From the NCBI GenBank assembly GCA_030527645.1, contig JAUNAJ010000008.1:1-64000 (forward strand): 64,000 nt of DNA, given 5' to 3'. Positions 26,550 to 34,282 of the stretch are shown one piece after another. Position numbers and translations under genes: made by a program. This stretch comes from Lachnospiraceae bacterium (GTDB lineage: Bacteria; Bacillota; Clostridia; Lachnospirales; Lachnospiraceae). Position 1 is the first letter of the stretch; each line of letters opens with the position of its first letter. The notes under the pieces were generated by a model. The model worked only from the letters and a program-made list of their open reading frames with translations, had not been told where the DNA came from and made no database searches.

Positions 26550-28853
26550 TTATTTGTTTCCTTTTATCCGAGAATAAACTTTCCATACCTTCGAATGCTC
26601 GATCTCCTGCAGCTGCTGCTTCAGTTCGGCCAATTCTCTCTTCAGTTCTTTATTTTCCCGTTTCCTGCGTTCTGCCTGCTCCGAATAATGCCGGCTGTTT
26701 TTCTCTGCTTCATCGACAACCATACGCTCGTGATCCAGCATTTTCTGCAGTGCTTCCTTCTCCTTCATCAATCCGCTGACAGGATGCTTCTCACCGCTGC
26801 CCAGATAATGGATCTTCATATCCAGTCGGATCTGTTCTGTCCCTTCCGGGATATCCAGAAGGAAGTAGGGATCATTATCTGCAAAATAGTAGGTGTGTTC
26901 CTTCACCACGCGTCCTGTGCAGACCACCGGAATCTCGGTATCACGGATTCCGTCGCTGAAGCAGTATTCCTTCAGTTCTACAATACAGTTTTCCTCACAG
27001 GGATCGATCCGAAGCCGGACTGTATGCTCCGGAATCCTGACCACTCCCTTAAAGCAGCCGTCCTCCGTCTTCAAATGCCAGGAATTCTCTTCTGAAAAGT
27101 CTCTGCCCTGGTCCGCATAGATCTGAATCTTTCTGGCATCGGCTTTTCTCTGCAGCTCACCAATGCTTCTGATATCAAAAAACACACCCGGGGAGATTGT
27201 TTCATACATGTCTCTCATGGGAACACGGCCCTGACGGATATAGTTCTGAAACTGCTGCTCCATCTGTTCAAAGACAGCTATATCGCTGTCAGAAATTCCC
27301 GCAGACTGAAAGAGTCCGATGTCCGCCAGCGCCGTTCTGGATGTGCTGCTGTACAGATAATAGTGCAGCATCCGGAAAATCTGGAAGTCCACAGGCACCG
27401 GGAAAGAAAAACTCCACTCATAATCCAGCAGCTCCCAGCCGTCTTTCCTGCGGATCCAGTTGCTGCAGATCGGATCGATATCGGCAACAGGAGGACAGAG
27501 CAGCTCTCGATCGAATACTGCATCGCCAAACACAGCCTTGAATGCATCAGTCATGACGAAGGGAACAGAGGCAGCCTTCCGAAGAAGCTCTGCCTGGGCA
27601 AGAATCAGCTCCTTTGCATAGGATACCCTGCCCTCCGCCAGCGCCTGATCCAGAAGCTGCTCCAGAGTTTCCCCTTCCGTATAAGTAAAAGCAACACCCT
27701 CTGCCAGAGCCTTGCAATGATTCATTCGGATTCCGAAATCCCTGTACTGATCAGTCAGGGCACTGTAGGATTCCGCCATATTGCTGACAAATTCTTTGCT
27801 TTTTTCAGTGTCAGCAATCTTTCGTACTTCCCTGCCGCCATCCGCTGTTTTCCAGATTTCCGTTCGAGTAGAAAACTGCTCCGCCCTCTCATTGGAATAC
27901 TTCGCATAGATACACTGCTCTTTCGGCACTTCTGCCCCTTCCCTTGTCAACACCAGCAGGAAAGAATTGGAATATTCAGGAAAGAGATCATTTCGAATCA
28001 GCGAGTCCGCTGCCCGGATCTCATCAAACAGCACCATTCGTGCGCGATCGAAATTGTAATTCAGTTCCTTTAGCTCACCGATCTTCGGAAGCCTGTCATC
28101 GGAAAAGATCTGCATGGGGAATTTATAATCCGGATAAGGATAATACATCTGACTGTCGAATCCTTCGGCTTCAGCTACCACTTCCCTGATCTCCTTCAGG
28201 GAGAAGGTGTGGACACTGTCGGTATTGGGATAATCCTCAATGCCTTCAAACCAGGTTCCGGTGTGATCCTCTGTACAGCCTGCCCAGTATTTCAGACCAA
28301 GCCTGTTCTCAATAGCGATTACCAGACGTCCGCTCTGTGTCAGATGCTTTCGAATGATCTTCAGCATATCCACAAAGGGCCGGTCCCCTCCGATGTAACC
28401 GTTCGAATACTCAAACACTCCGATCAGTGTGATCAGATCGTACTGACCCAGCGATTTTTCTATATCCTGAAAATTCCCCACAAGGATCTCAATATTGTCT
28501 TTCTCCCGGTGGCGGTATGCATTGATATGGCTTCTTTTCCGGGACAGCTCCACACAGGTCACCTGCTTTGCCTTCTCAGCCAGAGCACCTGTGATCGCAC
28601 CGCATCCGGATCCGATCTCAAGCACCCGCTCCTCCCCGGATACAGGCAGCCAGTTAATGATATTTTTTCTAATATGAGAGTAGTGATACAGGATCGGCCA
28701 GCTTTCCCGTTCTGCAATTACCCGGTTCCACTGTGATTCCTCAAATTCTTTCGCGATTTCGAGCAGCTCGTCTTCTACTGCACCGTCGGAATACAGATCC
28801 TCTCCCGGATAACAGGTGTAATCCAGTTTTACATTTCCTATGGTTTCTTTCAT
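26550..28853 (-). CDS. WbdD-like methyltransferase-kinase with coiled-coil tail
   Basis: The 767-residue cytoplasmic protein has a SAM methyltransferase domain with motif I LEIGSGCGAITG at 78-89. The middle (about 310-520) resembles a phosphotransferase/kinase fold: VRKIA near 343-347 as the ATP-lysine strand, DIDPICSN at 458-465 as a catalytic loop and LLDYEW at 475-480 as a metal site. A beta-rich region (~580-690) and a Glu/Lys/Arg coiled coil (~700-760) follow, ending SKVWKVYSRIKGNK. This order is that of WbdD, which caps O9a chains by methyl/phosphoryl transfer and sets their length. The start has AGAGGAG upstream; a 7-codon-longer start does not. Kinase assignment is my reading of weak motifs. 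Confidence 0.72.
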   Translation of the reverse strand: MKETIGNVKLDYTCYPGEDLYSDGAVEDELLEIAKEFEESQWNRVIAERESWPILYHYSHIRKNIINWLPVSGEERVLEIGSGCGAITGALAEKAKQVTCVELSRKRSHINAYRHREKDNIEILVGNFQDIEKSLGQYDLITLIGVFEYSNGYIGGDRPFVDMLKIIRKHLTQSGRLVIAIENRLGLKYWAGCTEDHTGTWFEGIEDYPNTDSVHTFSLKEIREVVAEAEGFDSQMYYPYPDYKFPMQIFSDDRLPKIGELKELNYNFDRARMVLFDEIRAADSLIRNDLFPEYSNSFLLVLTREGAEVPKEQCIYAKYSNERAEQFSTRTEIWKTADGGREVRKIADTEKSKEFVSNMAESYSALTDQYRDFGIRMNHCKALAEGVAFTYTEGETLEQLLDQALAEGRVSYAKELILAQAELLRKAASVPFVMTDAFKAVFGDAVFDRELLCPPVADIDPICSNWIRRKDGWELLDYEWSFSFPVPVDFQIFRMLHYYLYSSTSRTALADIGLFQSAGISDSDIAVFEQMEQQFQNYIRQGRVPMRDMYETISPGVFFDIRSIGELQRKADARKIQIYADQGRDFSEENSWHLKTEDGCFKGVVRIPEHTVRLRIDPCEENCIVELKEYCFSDGIRDTEIPVVCTGRVVKEHTYYFADNDPYFLLDIPEGTEQIRLDMKIHYLGSGEKHPVSGLMKEKEALQKMLDHERMVVDEAEKNSRHYSEQAERRKRENKELKRELAELKQQLQEIEHSKVWKVYSRIKGNK

Positions 28854-28959
28854 ATCAGTTCTCCTCTGATTCAACTTGGACTCAGTGTATCACTGCGGAG
28901 CGCTGCCGACACTTTCCTGCATATGCTCCGGCATTCAGAGAGACTCTCCGACTTCGGTG

Positions 28960-29001
28960 AAAAAGGCAGTGCTCTTTCATAGATCCAGAAAGTGCACCGC
29001 C
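28960..29001 (-). terminator. terminator after the ABC exporter ATPase gene
   Basis: On the minus strand an imperfect hairpin with GGC/GCC, GTGC/GCAC and TTTC/GAAA paired segments and small internal loops is followed by TTTTTC. It separates the rfb/exporter operon from the methyltransferase operon. Confidence 0.65.
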
Positions 29002-29061
29002 TCCCTTATAGTTCCTTCACATTACTGCTCAAAAAATCCTTAATTTCGTGAACAGTACGCC

Positions 29062-30378
29062 TTATTCCAGATAATTAACAGATACAGCAGAATTCATATC
29101 AAAGTACCCCACTGTGTTCTTGCTGGAAATACAGGTAATATTACAGATGTCATACAGACGGTGGAATACGGTAAATTCACCATCCTGAAAACCGGTGCAT
29201 CCCAGTGACAGAAGATATTCCCCTCCCTGCAGGTTCATCTCCTGGGTGAAGGTTACGATCACCTCGTCCCCGGCTTCACATGGCTTAATGTCCTGCTTTT
29301 CATACATGGTATTCGTGCCGGTGATCTCCGTACCGTGAACATTCTTGAATGTATAGGCAATGATCGGTTCCTGTACATGATCATTGAATCGTACCTTTGC
29401 CATGATCTTGAAGGTGGAATTCTTTTCTATGGTATTTGTATAATTGCCTGCATCGTCCACAATGGCGAAATCAATAAATTCGCCCTTCCTGTCTCCGTAC
29501 TCCAGCTGCTGTGGATTCAGAGGAAAGGGCTTCAGCCATCCTGTAGAAGGGTCCTGCATATCCTCTGTTTCCAGAGCCGCCGGTTCCTCCTGCACTTCCT
29601 CTTCGTCTGAGCCCTCTACGAGAGCTGCCAACGCCTCATCTGCCTGTCCCACCAGAACCTTTTTATACAGATCCACCATTTCCTTCGGAGCACCCTCAGC
29701 CAGCTTGTGCCCCTTGTTCAGCAGAACTACCCGGTCACAGTATTTGCTGATGCTTCCCAGATCATGGCTGACGAACAGAATCGTTTTTCCGTCCTTCTTG
29801 AAATCCTCAAATTTCCGGAAGCACTTTGCCTGAAAGAATACGTCGCCTACAGAAAGGGCTTCGTCAACGATCAGGATCTCCGGCTCGATGTTGATGGCTA
29901 CGGCAAATGCCAGACGGACAAACATACCGCTGGAATAGGTCTTTACGGGTTGATGAATGAAATCACCGATATCTGCAAAATCAAGAATATCCTGCAGCTT
30001 CTCATCGATCTCTTCCCTGGAAAATCCGATCATGGTACCGTTCAGATACACATTCTCCAGACCGGTATATTCCATATTGAAGCCGGCTCCCAGCTCCAGC
30101 AGTGCAGAGATACGGCCGTCAACCACTACCTCACCGCCTGTGGGATTCAGTACGCCGGTAATAATTTTTAGTATGGTGGATTTTCCGGAACCGTTAGTTC
30201 CGATGATGCCCACTGTCTCACCCTTTCCCACCTGAAAGCTGATGTGATCCAGCGCATAATGCTCTTTGTATTTTTTCTGCTTTGTCAGACCCAGGGATTC
30301 CTTCAGTCGATCCACCGGCTTGTCATACAGCTTATACATTTTGCTGACATCGTTGATAGATATAGCAATATCTGACAT
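29062..30378 (-). CDS. wzt: polysaccharide ABC exporter ATP-binding protein (Wzt-like)
   Basis: ATPase of an ABC-2 exporter that moves a finished lipid-linked polysaccharide across the membrane. Residues 1-245: Walker A GTNGSGKST at 60-68, signature YSSGM near 147, Walker B ILIVDEA near 170, and the VSHDLG switch. After a Glu-rich linker the C-terminal part (about 285-438) is a beta-sandwich of the Wzt_C kind, which in O9a/O8 systems binds the capped chain end before export. That fits the WbdD-like gene in the next operon. It follows the permease gene after 108 bp and ends the rfb operon. Confidence 0.92.
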   Translation of the reverse strand: MSDIAISINDVSKMYKLYDKPVDRLKESLGLTKQKKYKEHYALDHISFQVGKGETVGIIGTNGSGKSTILKIITGVLNPTGGEVVVDGRISALLELGAGFNMEYTGLENVYLNGTMIGFSREEIDEKLQDILDFADIGDFIHQPVKTYSSGMFVRLAFAVAINIEPEILIVDEALSVGDVFFQAKCFRKFEDFKKDGKTILFVSHDLGSISKYCDRVVLLNKGHKLAEGAPKEMVDLYKKVLVGQADEALAALVEGSDEEEVQEEPAALETEDMQDPSTGWLKPFPLNPQQLEYGDRKGEFIDFAIVDDAGNYTNTIEKNSTFKIMAKVRFNDHVQEPIIAYTFKNVHGTEITGTNTMYEKQDIKPCEAGDEVIVTFTQEMNLQGGEYLLSLGCTGFQDGEFTVFHRLYDICNITCISSKNTVGYFDMNSAVSVNYLE

Positions 30379-30486
30379 GTTCTCACTTTCCTCTCTATGC
30401 GGTCAGGCTTATTTACAGCCTTCGCAATGCCGGCATACATGACTGTATACGCAGCCGCTGCAAACCTCCGTAAACAGCATTCTGTC

Positions 30487-31302
30487 TTACAGCACGTCTG
30501 CGAAATGCACCTTCAGACGCTTAAAGATTTTTGCTCCGACCACAAGTATCACCATTGTTACAATCCAGAAATAGATCGTCCATTTCCAACGCTCCCAGAA
30601 CCAGTGATGGACAAGGAAGGAGTCTCTGTATCCGGTTACAATATAGTAAATCGGGTTCAGCTTGAACAGTTTCATTAAAGTCGGATGGCCCTCCAGCATG
30701 GTAATATCCCACATGATCGGCGTCATCCAGATTCCTACCTGAAGAATAATATTGATGATCTGTGTCAGATCACGGAAGAATACTACAATCGCACTGGTGG
30801 CATAGCACAGAGCCAGTGAAAATGCAAAGGTACAGAAGGAATAATACACCACCTGAATGATGGCCGGAGTCGGCCAGTATCCAAAACAGCAGCAGAGCAC
30901 CAGAGCCACAAGCACAAAGAACATGTGGACAAACAGTGCAGAGATCACCTTGACCATTGGAAGGATTGTGATCTTGAAAACCACCTTCTTAACCAGATAA
31001 TTGTATTCCACCAGGGCATTGGTTCCGCCGTTCAGCGCATCCTGAAAAAAGAACCAGGGTACGATTCCTGTTACCAGATAGATAACAAAGGGATAATCGT
31101 TGGCATTGCCGGCTTTCAGTCCCACGGTAAAAACAAACCAGTATACCAGCACAGTAATGATCGGCTGGATGAAGGCCCAGACGATACCCAGATAGGAGCC
31201 TGCATACTTCGTTTTAAAATCATTTTTCGCCAGCTGCATGATCAGTGCCCTGTTCTGATACAGTTCACGGGGCAGCGTGACTACTTTCTGTTTAATTGAC
31301 AT
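30487..31302 (-). CDS. wzm: polysaccharide ABC exporter permease (Wzm-like)
   Basis: Six-span ABC-2 permease, 271 residues, opening with the amphipathic segment RALIMQLAKNDFKTKYAGSYLGIVWAFIQP that is characteristic of Wzm/TagG-type exporters. Pairs with the ATPase encoded downstream. AAAGGAAG precedes the ATG. It starts 15 bp before the rfbC stop region, in the same operon as rfbB-A-C. The 108 bp between it and the ATPase gene contain no recognisable feature. Confidence 0.92.
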   Translation of the reverse strand: MSIKQKVVTLPRELYQNRALIMQLAKNDFKTKYAGSYLGIVWAFIQPIITVLVYWFVFTVGLKAGNANDYPFVIYLVTGIVPWFFFQDALNGGTNALVEYNYLVKKVVFKITILPMVKVISALFVHMFFVLVALVLCCCFGYWPTPAIIQVVYYSFCTFAFSLALCYATSAIVVFFRDLTQIINIILQVGIWMTPIMWDITMLEGHPTLMKLFKLNPIYYIVTGYRDSFLVHHWFWERWKWTIYFWIVTMVILVVGAKIFKRLKVHFADVL

Positions 31303-31317
31303 TGGATCCGACTTCCT

Positions 31318-31881
31318 TTAGTTTTTCTTGTAGCTGCTGATTCCGCCCCACTTCTGATCCTTGTCAGAGATGGTAAGATCTGCTTCGGTCATGCCCTCCG
31401 GCATCGGCCATTCCACGCCGATCTCCGGATCGTTCCACTTCAGGCCGCCCTCATCGTTGGGATGATAGAAATCGGTGCATTTATATGCAAACTCTGCATA
31501 ATCAGACAGTACAATAAATCCGTGAGCGAAATTCTTCGGAATAAAGAACTGTTTTTTATTCTCAGCAGACAGAGTTACTCCGTACCATTTTCCGAAGGTC
31601 TCGGAACCGGGACGAAGATCCACTGCCACATCAAAAACCTCGCCGGAAACAACTCTTACCAGCTTGTCCTGGGGGAAGTTGATCTGGAAATGCAGACCGC
31701 GCAGAACGCCCTTTTTGGAAGCAGACTGATTGTCCTGCACGAATTCCATGTCGATTCCCGCCTCTTTATAGTCATTGTAGTTATAGGTCTCCATGAAGTA
31801 TCCTCTCTCATCGCCGAAAACGGTGGGAGTGATTACTTTCAGTCCTTCAATTTCACAAGTTTCTACTGTAATTTTACCCAT
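31318..31881 (-). CDS. rfbC: dTDP-4-dehydrorhamnose 3,5-epimerase
   Basis: Third step of dTDP-L-rhamnose synthesis: epimerises the 4-keto-6-deoxyglucose at C3 and C5. The 187-residue cupin has GDERGYFMETYN, QDNQSASKKGVLRGLHFQ with the catalytic His, and KNFAHGFIVL. The start MGKITVETCEIEG follows AAGGAG by 6 nt; the open 19-codon extension upstream has no ribosome site. It sits between rfbA and wzm. Confidence 0.96.
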   Translation of the reverse strand: MGKITVETCEIEGLKVITPTVFGDERGYFMETYNYNDYKEAGIDMEFVQDNQSASKKGVLRGLHFQINFPQDKLVRVVSGEVFDVAVDLRPGSETFGKWYGVTLSAENKKQFFIPKNFAHGFIVLSDYAEFAYKCTDFYHPNDEGGLKWNDPEIGVEWPMPEGMTEADLTISDKDQKWGGISSYKKN

Positions 31882-31964
31882 GATTTTCTCCTTATAACAA
31901 TCATGCGCATCTCCGGGAATTCCTGCCCTGTACAACACATGATAAATTTGAAATATACTTCTGC

Positions 31965-32834
31965 TTATAAGCCCTCTGCAATCATCATCAGATACTGTCC
32001 GTAGGCAGTTTTCAGAAGAGGCTGTGCCAGCTCGATGAGCTGCTCTCTGTTGATGAAGCCTCGTTTGTAGGCAATCTCCTCGATGCAGGAAATATACAGA
32101 CCCTGACGTTTCTGGAAGGCAGCAACAAAATCCGCAGCGTCCAGCAGTGCATCATGGTTACCTGTATCCAGCCATGCAAAGCCTCTGCCCAGTGTTTCTA
32201 CATGAAGAGTTCCTCTTCTTAAATATTCATTATTGATAGAAGTGATCTCAATCTCTCCTCTTGCGGAGGGTTTTACGTTCTTTGCGATCTCTACTACATC
32301 ATTATCGTAGAAATACAGACCGGGAACCGCATAATTGGACTTCGGATGCTCCGGTTTCTCTTCGATAGAAAGGGCTTTTCCGCTCTCGTCAAACTCTACT
32401 ACGCCGTACTCCCTCGGATCACGCACATAGTAGCCGAAGATGGTAGCTCCCTCTTTTCTCTCGGCTGCACTCTTAAGAACCTTAGAAAAGCTCTGTCCGT
32501 AGAAGATATTGTCACCCAGAACCAGGGCTACACTGTCATTACCGATAAATTCTTCACCGATCAGAAAGGCATCCGCCAGTCCTCTCGGATACTCCTGCAC
32601 GGCATAGTGCATGTCGAGTCCCAGCTGTTCTCCTGTTCCGAACAGTTCCTTAAACACCGGAAGATCTCTTGGGGTGGATATGATCAGAATCTCGCGGATT
32701 CCTGCAAGCATCAGTGTGGAAAGAGGGTAATAGATCATCGGTTTGTCATACACAGGCATGATCTGCTTGGAAACAGCCTTGGTCAGTGGATACAGTCTTG
32801 TTCCGGAACCGCCTGCTAAAATAATACCCTTCAT
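31965..32834 (-). CDS. rfbA: glucose-1-phosphate thymidylyltransferase
   Basis: Makes dTDP-glucose from glucose-1-phosphate and dTTP, the first step for rhamnose and for 4-amino-6-deoxy sugars. The 289-residue protein begins [18 protein letters not shown], with the [25 protein letters not shown] and [11 protein letters not shown] motifs of the RmlA family. The start is the second ATG: AAGGAG is 7 nt upstream of it, too close to the first ATG two codons earlier. About 210 bp separate it from rfbB; that gap is described separately. Confidence 0.96.
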   Translation of the reverse strand: MKGIILAGGSGTRLYPLTKAVSKQIMPVYDKPMIYYPLSTLMLAGIREILIISTPRDLPVFKELFGTGEQLGLDMHYAVQEYPRGLADAFLIGEEFIGNDSVALVLGDNIFYGQSFSKVLKSAAERKEGATIFGYYVRDPREYGVVEFDESGKALSIEEKPEHPKSNYAVPGLYFYDNDVVEIAKNVKPSARGEIEITSINNEYLRRGTLHVETLGRGFAWLDTGNHDALLDAADFVAAFQKRQGLYISCIEEIAYKRGFINREQLIELAQPLLKTAYGQYLMMIAEGL

Positions 32835-32883
32835 ACTCATTCTCCTTTACATATTGCTGATAGTCGTGATGGTACAGTTCATG

Positions 32884-33020
32884 ATTCAAGTCAAGCTTCA
32901 CGTGAATAGTGATTCTGCTTTCACGGACGCATGAGGTAATGCAAAGCAGCAGTACCCGAACGGATACTGCTCTTTACGTACTAATATCGTAACTATTCGG
33001 GGCCTGCATTCACATGGCTC
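32884..33020. repeat. palindrome-rich intergenic element between rfbB and rfbA
   Basis: Begins ATTCAAGTCAAGC, near-identical to the motifs at 9182 and 52630. It contains AGCAGTA / TACTGCT arms at 32948-32971 around a pairing CCG/CGG core, and ends in GTAACTATTCGGGG, reminiscent of the arms of the 40188 element. There is no credible ORF. It splits two genes of one operon. Confidence 0.4.
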
Positions 33021-33045
33021 TGAATAATTCCATTGTATCATAGAA

Positions 33046-34128
33046 TTATTTATCTGCGTACATATCAGCGTAATATTTCTGATAATCTCCGCTGGTGACA
33101 TTCTTCATCCAATCCTCGTTCTCAAAGAACCACTTGATTGTTTTCTTAATGCCCTCCTCGAAGCAGGTCTCAGGATACCAGCCCACCTCTGCCTTGATCT
33201 TATCCGGCGCAATGGCATATCTTCTGTCGTGGCCTTTACGATCTGTTACATAGGTGATCAGTTTCTCGCTGACAAGCTCTTTTCTCGGATCTCCTTCCGG
33301 GAGCATCTCCTGAAGAGTATCCAGAATGATATGGATGATCTGGATGTTCTGTTTCTCGTTGTGACCTCCGATATTGTAGGTCTCAAACAGTCTTCCCTGC
33401 TCCTGGACCATATCGATTCCCTTGGCATGATCCTCTACGTACAGCCAGTCACGAACGTTCTTTCCGTCACCGTATACAGGAAGCTGTTTTCCCTGCAGTG
33501 CATTGTTGATGATCAGCGGGATCAGCTTCTCCGGGAACTGGTAAGGTCCGTAGTTGTTACTGCAGTTTGTGATATTTGCAGGGAACTTATAGGTATCCAT
33601 ATAGGATTTTACAAGGAAATCAGAGGATGCCTTGCTTGCAGAATAGGGGCTGTGAGGATCATAGGGAGTGGTCTCATAGAAAAACTCACCCTCCTCCTCG
33701 AGAGAGCCGTATACTTCGTCGGTAGATACATGAAGGAATTTCTTTCCCTCTTTAAATGTTCCGTCCGGAAGCTCCCATGCAGCCTTTGCCGCATTCAGCA
33801 TTACCAGTGTTCCCAGAACATTTGTCTTAACAAACACTTCCGGATTGCGGATACTTCTGTCCACATGGCTCTCTGCAGCAAAGTGAACAACTCTATCGAT
33901 CTCGTTCTCATCAAAAATCTTGTTGATTGCTTCGCTGTCACAGATATCTGCACGTACAAAGGTATAGTTGTCCCTTGCCTCTACATCCTTAAGATTCTCA
34001 AGGTTGCCTGCATAGGTCAGCTTATCCACATTGATAATGCGGATCTCGTTATCATATTTCTTGAACATGTAATGGATATAGTTGGAGCCGATAAAACCTG
34101 CTCCTCCGGTTACCAGATAAGTTCTCAT
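33046..34128 (-). CDS. rfbB: dTDP-glucose 4,6-dehydratase
   Basis: NAD-dependent extended SDR enzyme forming dTDP-4-keto-6-deoxyglucose, the branch point used by RfbC and by the WecE-like aminotransferase at 56871. The 360-residue protein has TGGAGFIGSNY at the start, STDEVYGSL with YSASKASSD (catalytic Tyr-x-x-x-Lys) and NNYGPYQFPEKLIP. The start MRTYLVTGG has GGAGG 7 nt upstream. It is the first gene of the rfbB-A-C-wzm-wzt operon behind the promoter at 34172-34200. No rfbD (reductase) is in the window. Confidence 0.97.
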   Translation of the reverse strand: MRTYLVTGGAGFIGSNYIHYMFKKYDNEIRIINVDKLTYAGNLENLKDVEARDNYTFVRADICDSEAINKIFDENEIDRVVHFAAESHVDRSIRNPEVFVKTNVLGTLVMLNAAKAAWELPDGTFKEGKKFLHVSTDEVYGSLEEEGEFFYETTPYDPHSPYSASKASSDFLVKSYMDTYKFPANITNCSNNYGPYQFPEKLIPLIINNALQGKQLPVYGDGKNVRDWLYVEDHAKGIDMVQEQGRLFETYNIGGHNEKQNIQIIHIILDTLQEMLPEGDPRKELVSEKLITYVTDRKGHDRRYAIAPDKIKAEVGWYPETCFEEGIKKTIKWFFENEDWMKNVTSGDYQKYYADMYADK

Positions 34129-34171
34129 ATAATTTCCTCCAAAAATCATGTGCCGTTGGCATGTCGATGGT

Positions 34172-34200
34172 ATTATAACAAACTCTTATTTAAAAAGCAA
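34172..34200 (-). promoter_or_regulatory. promoter of the rfb/exporter operon
   Basis: TTGCTT (34195-34200) and perfect TATAAT (34172-34177) at 17-bp spacing on the minus strand, about 45 nt before the rfbB start codon. Confidence 0.8.
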
Positions 34201-34282
34201 CCGATAGGACTGTATCCCGCATAAAGATTTCTTCATTTATCTTTAATTCTTTTGTAATATTTGTCGAGATTGCAGAATCCAC

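Noticed and set aside
30379-30486. Possible short ORF between wzm and wzt
   Set aside because: GGAGG and an ATG occur but are too far apart, and the frame overlaps wzt without a plausible product.
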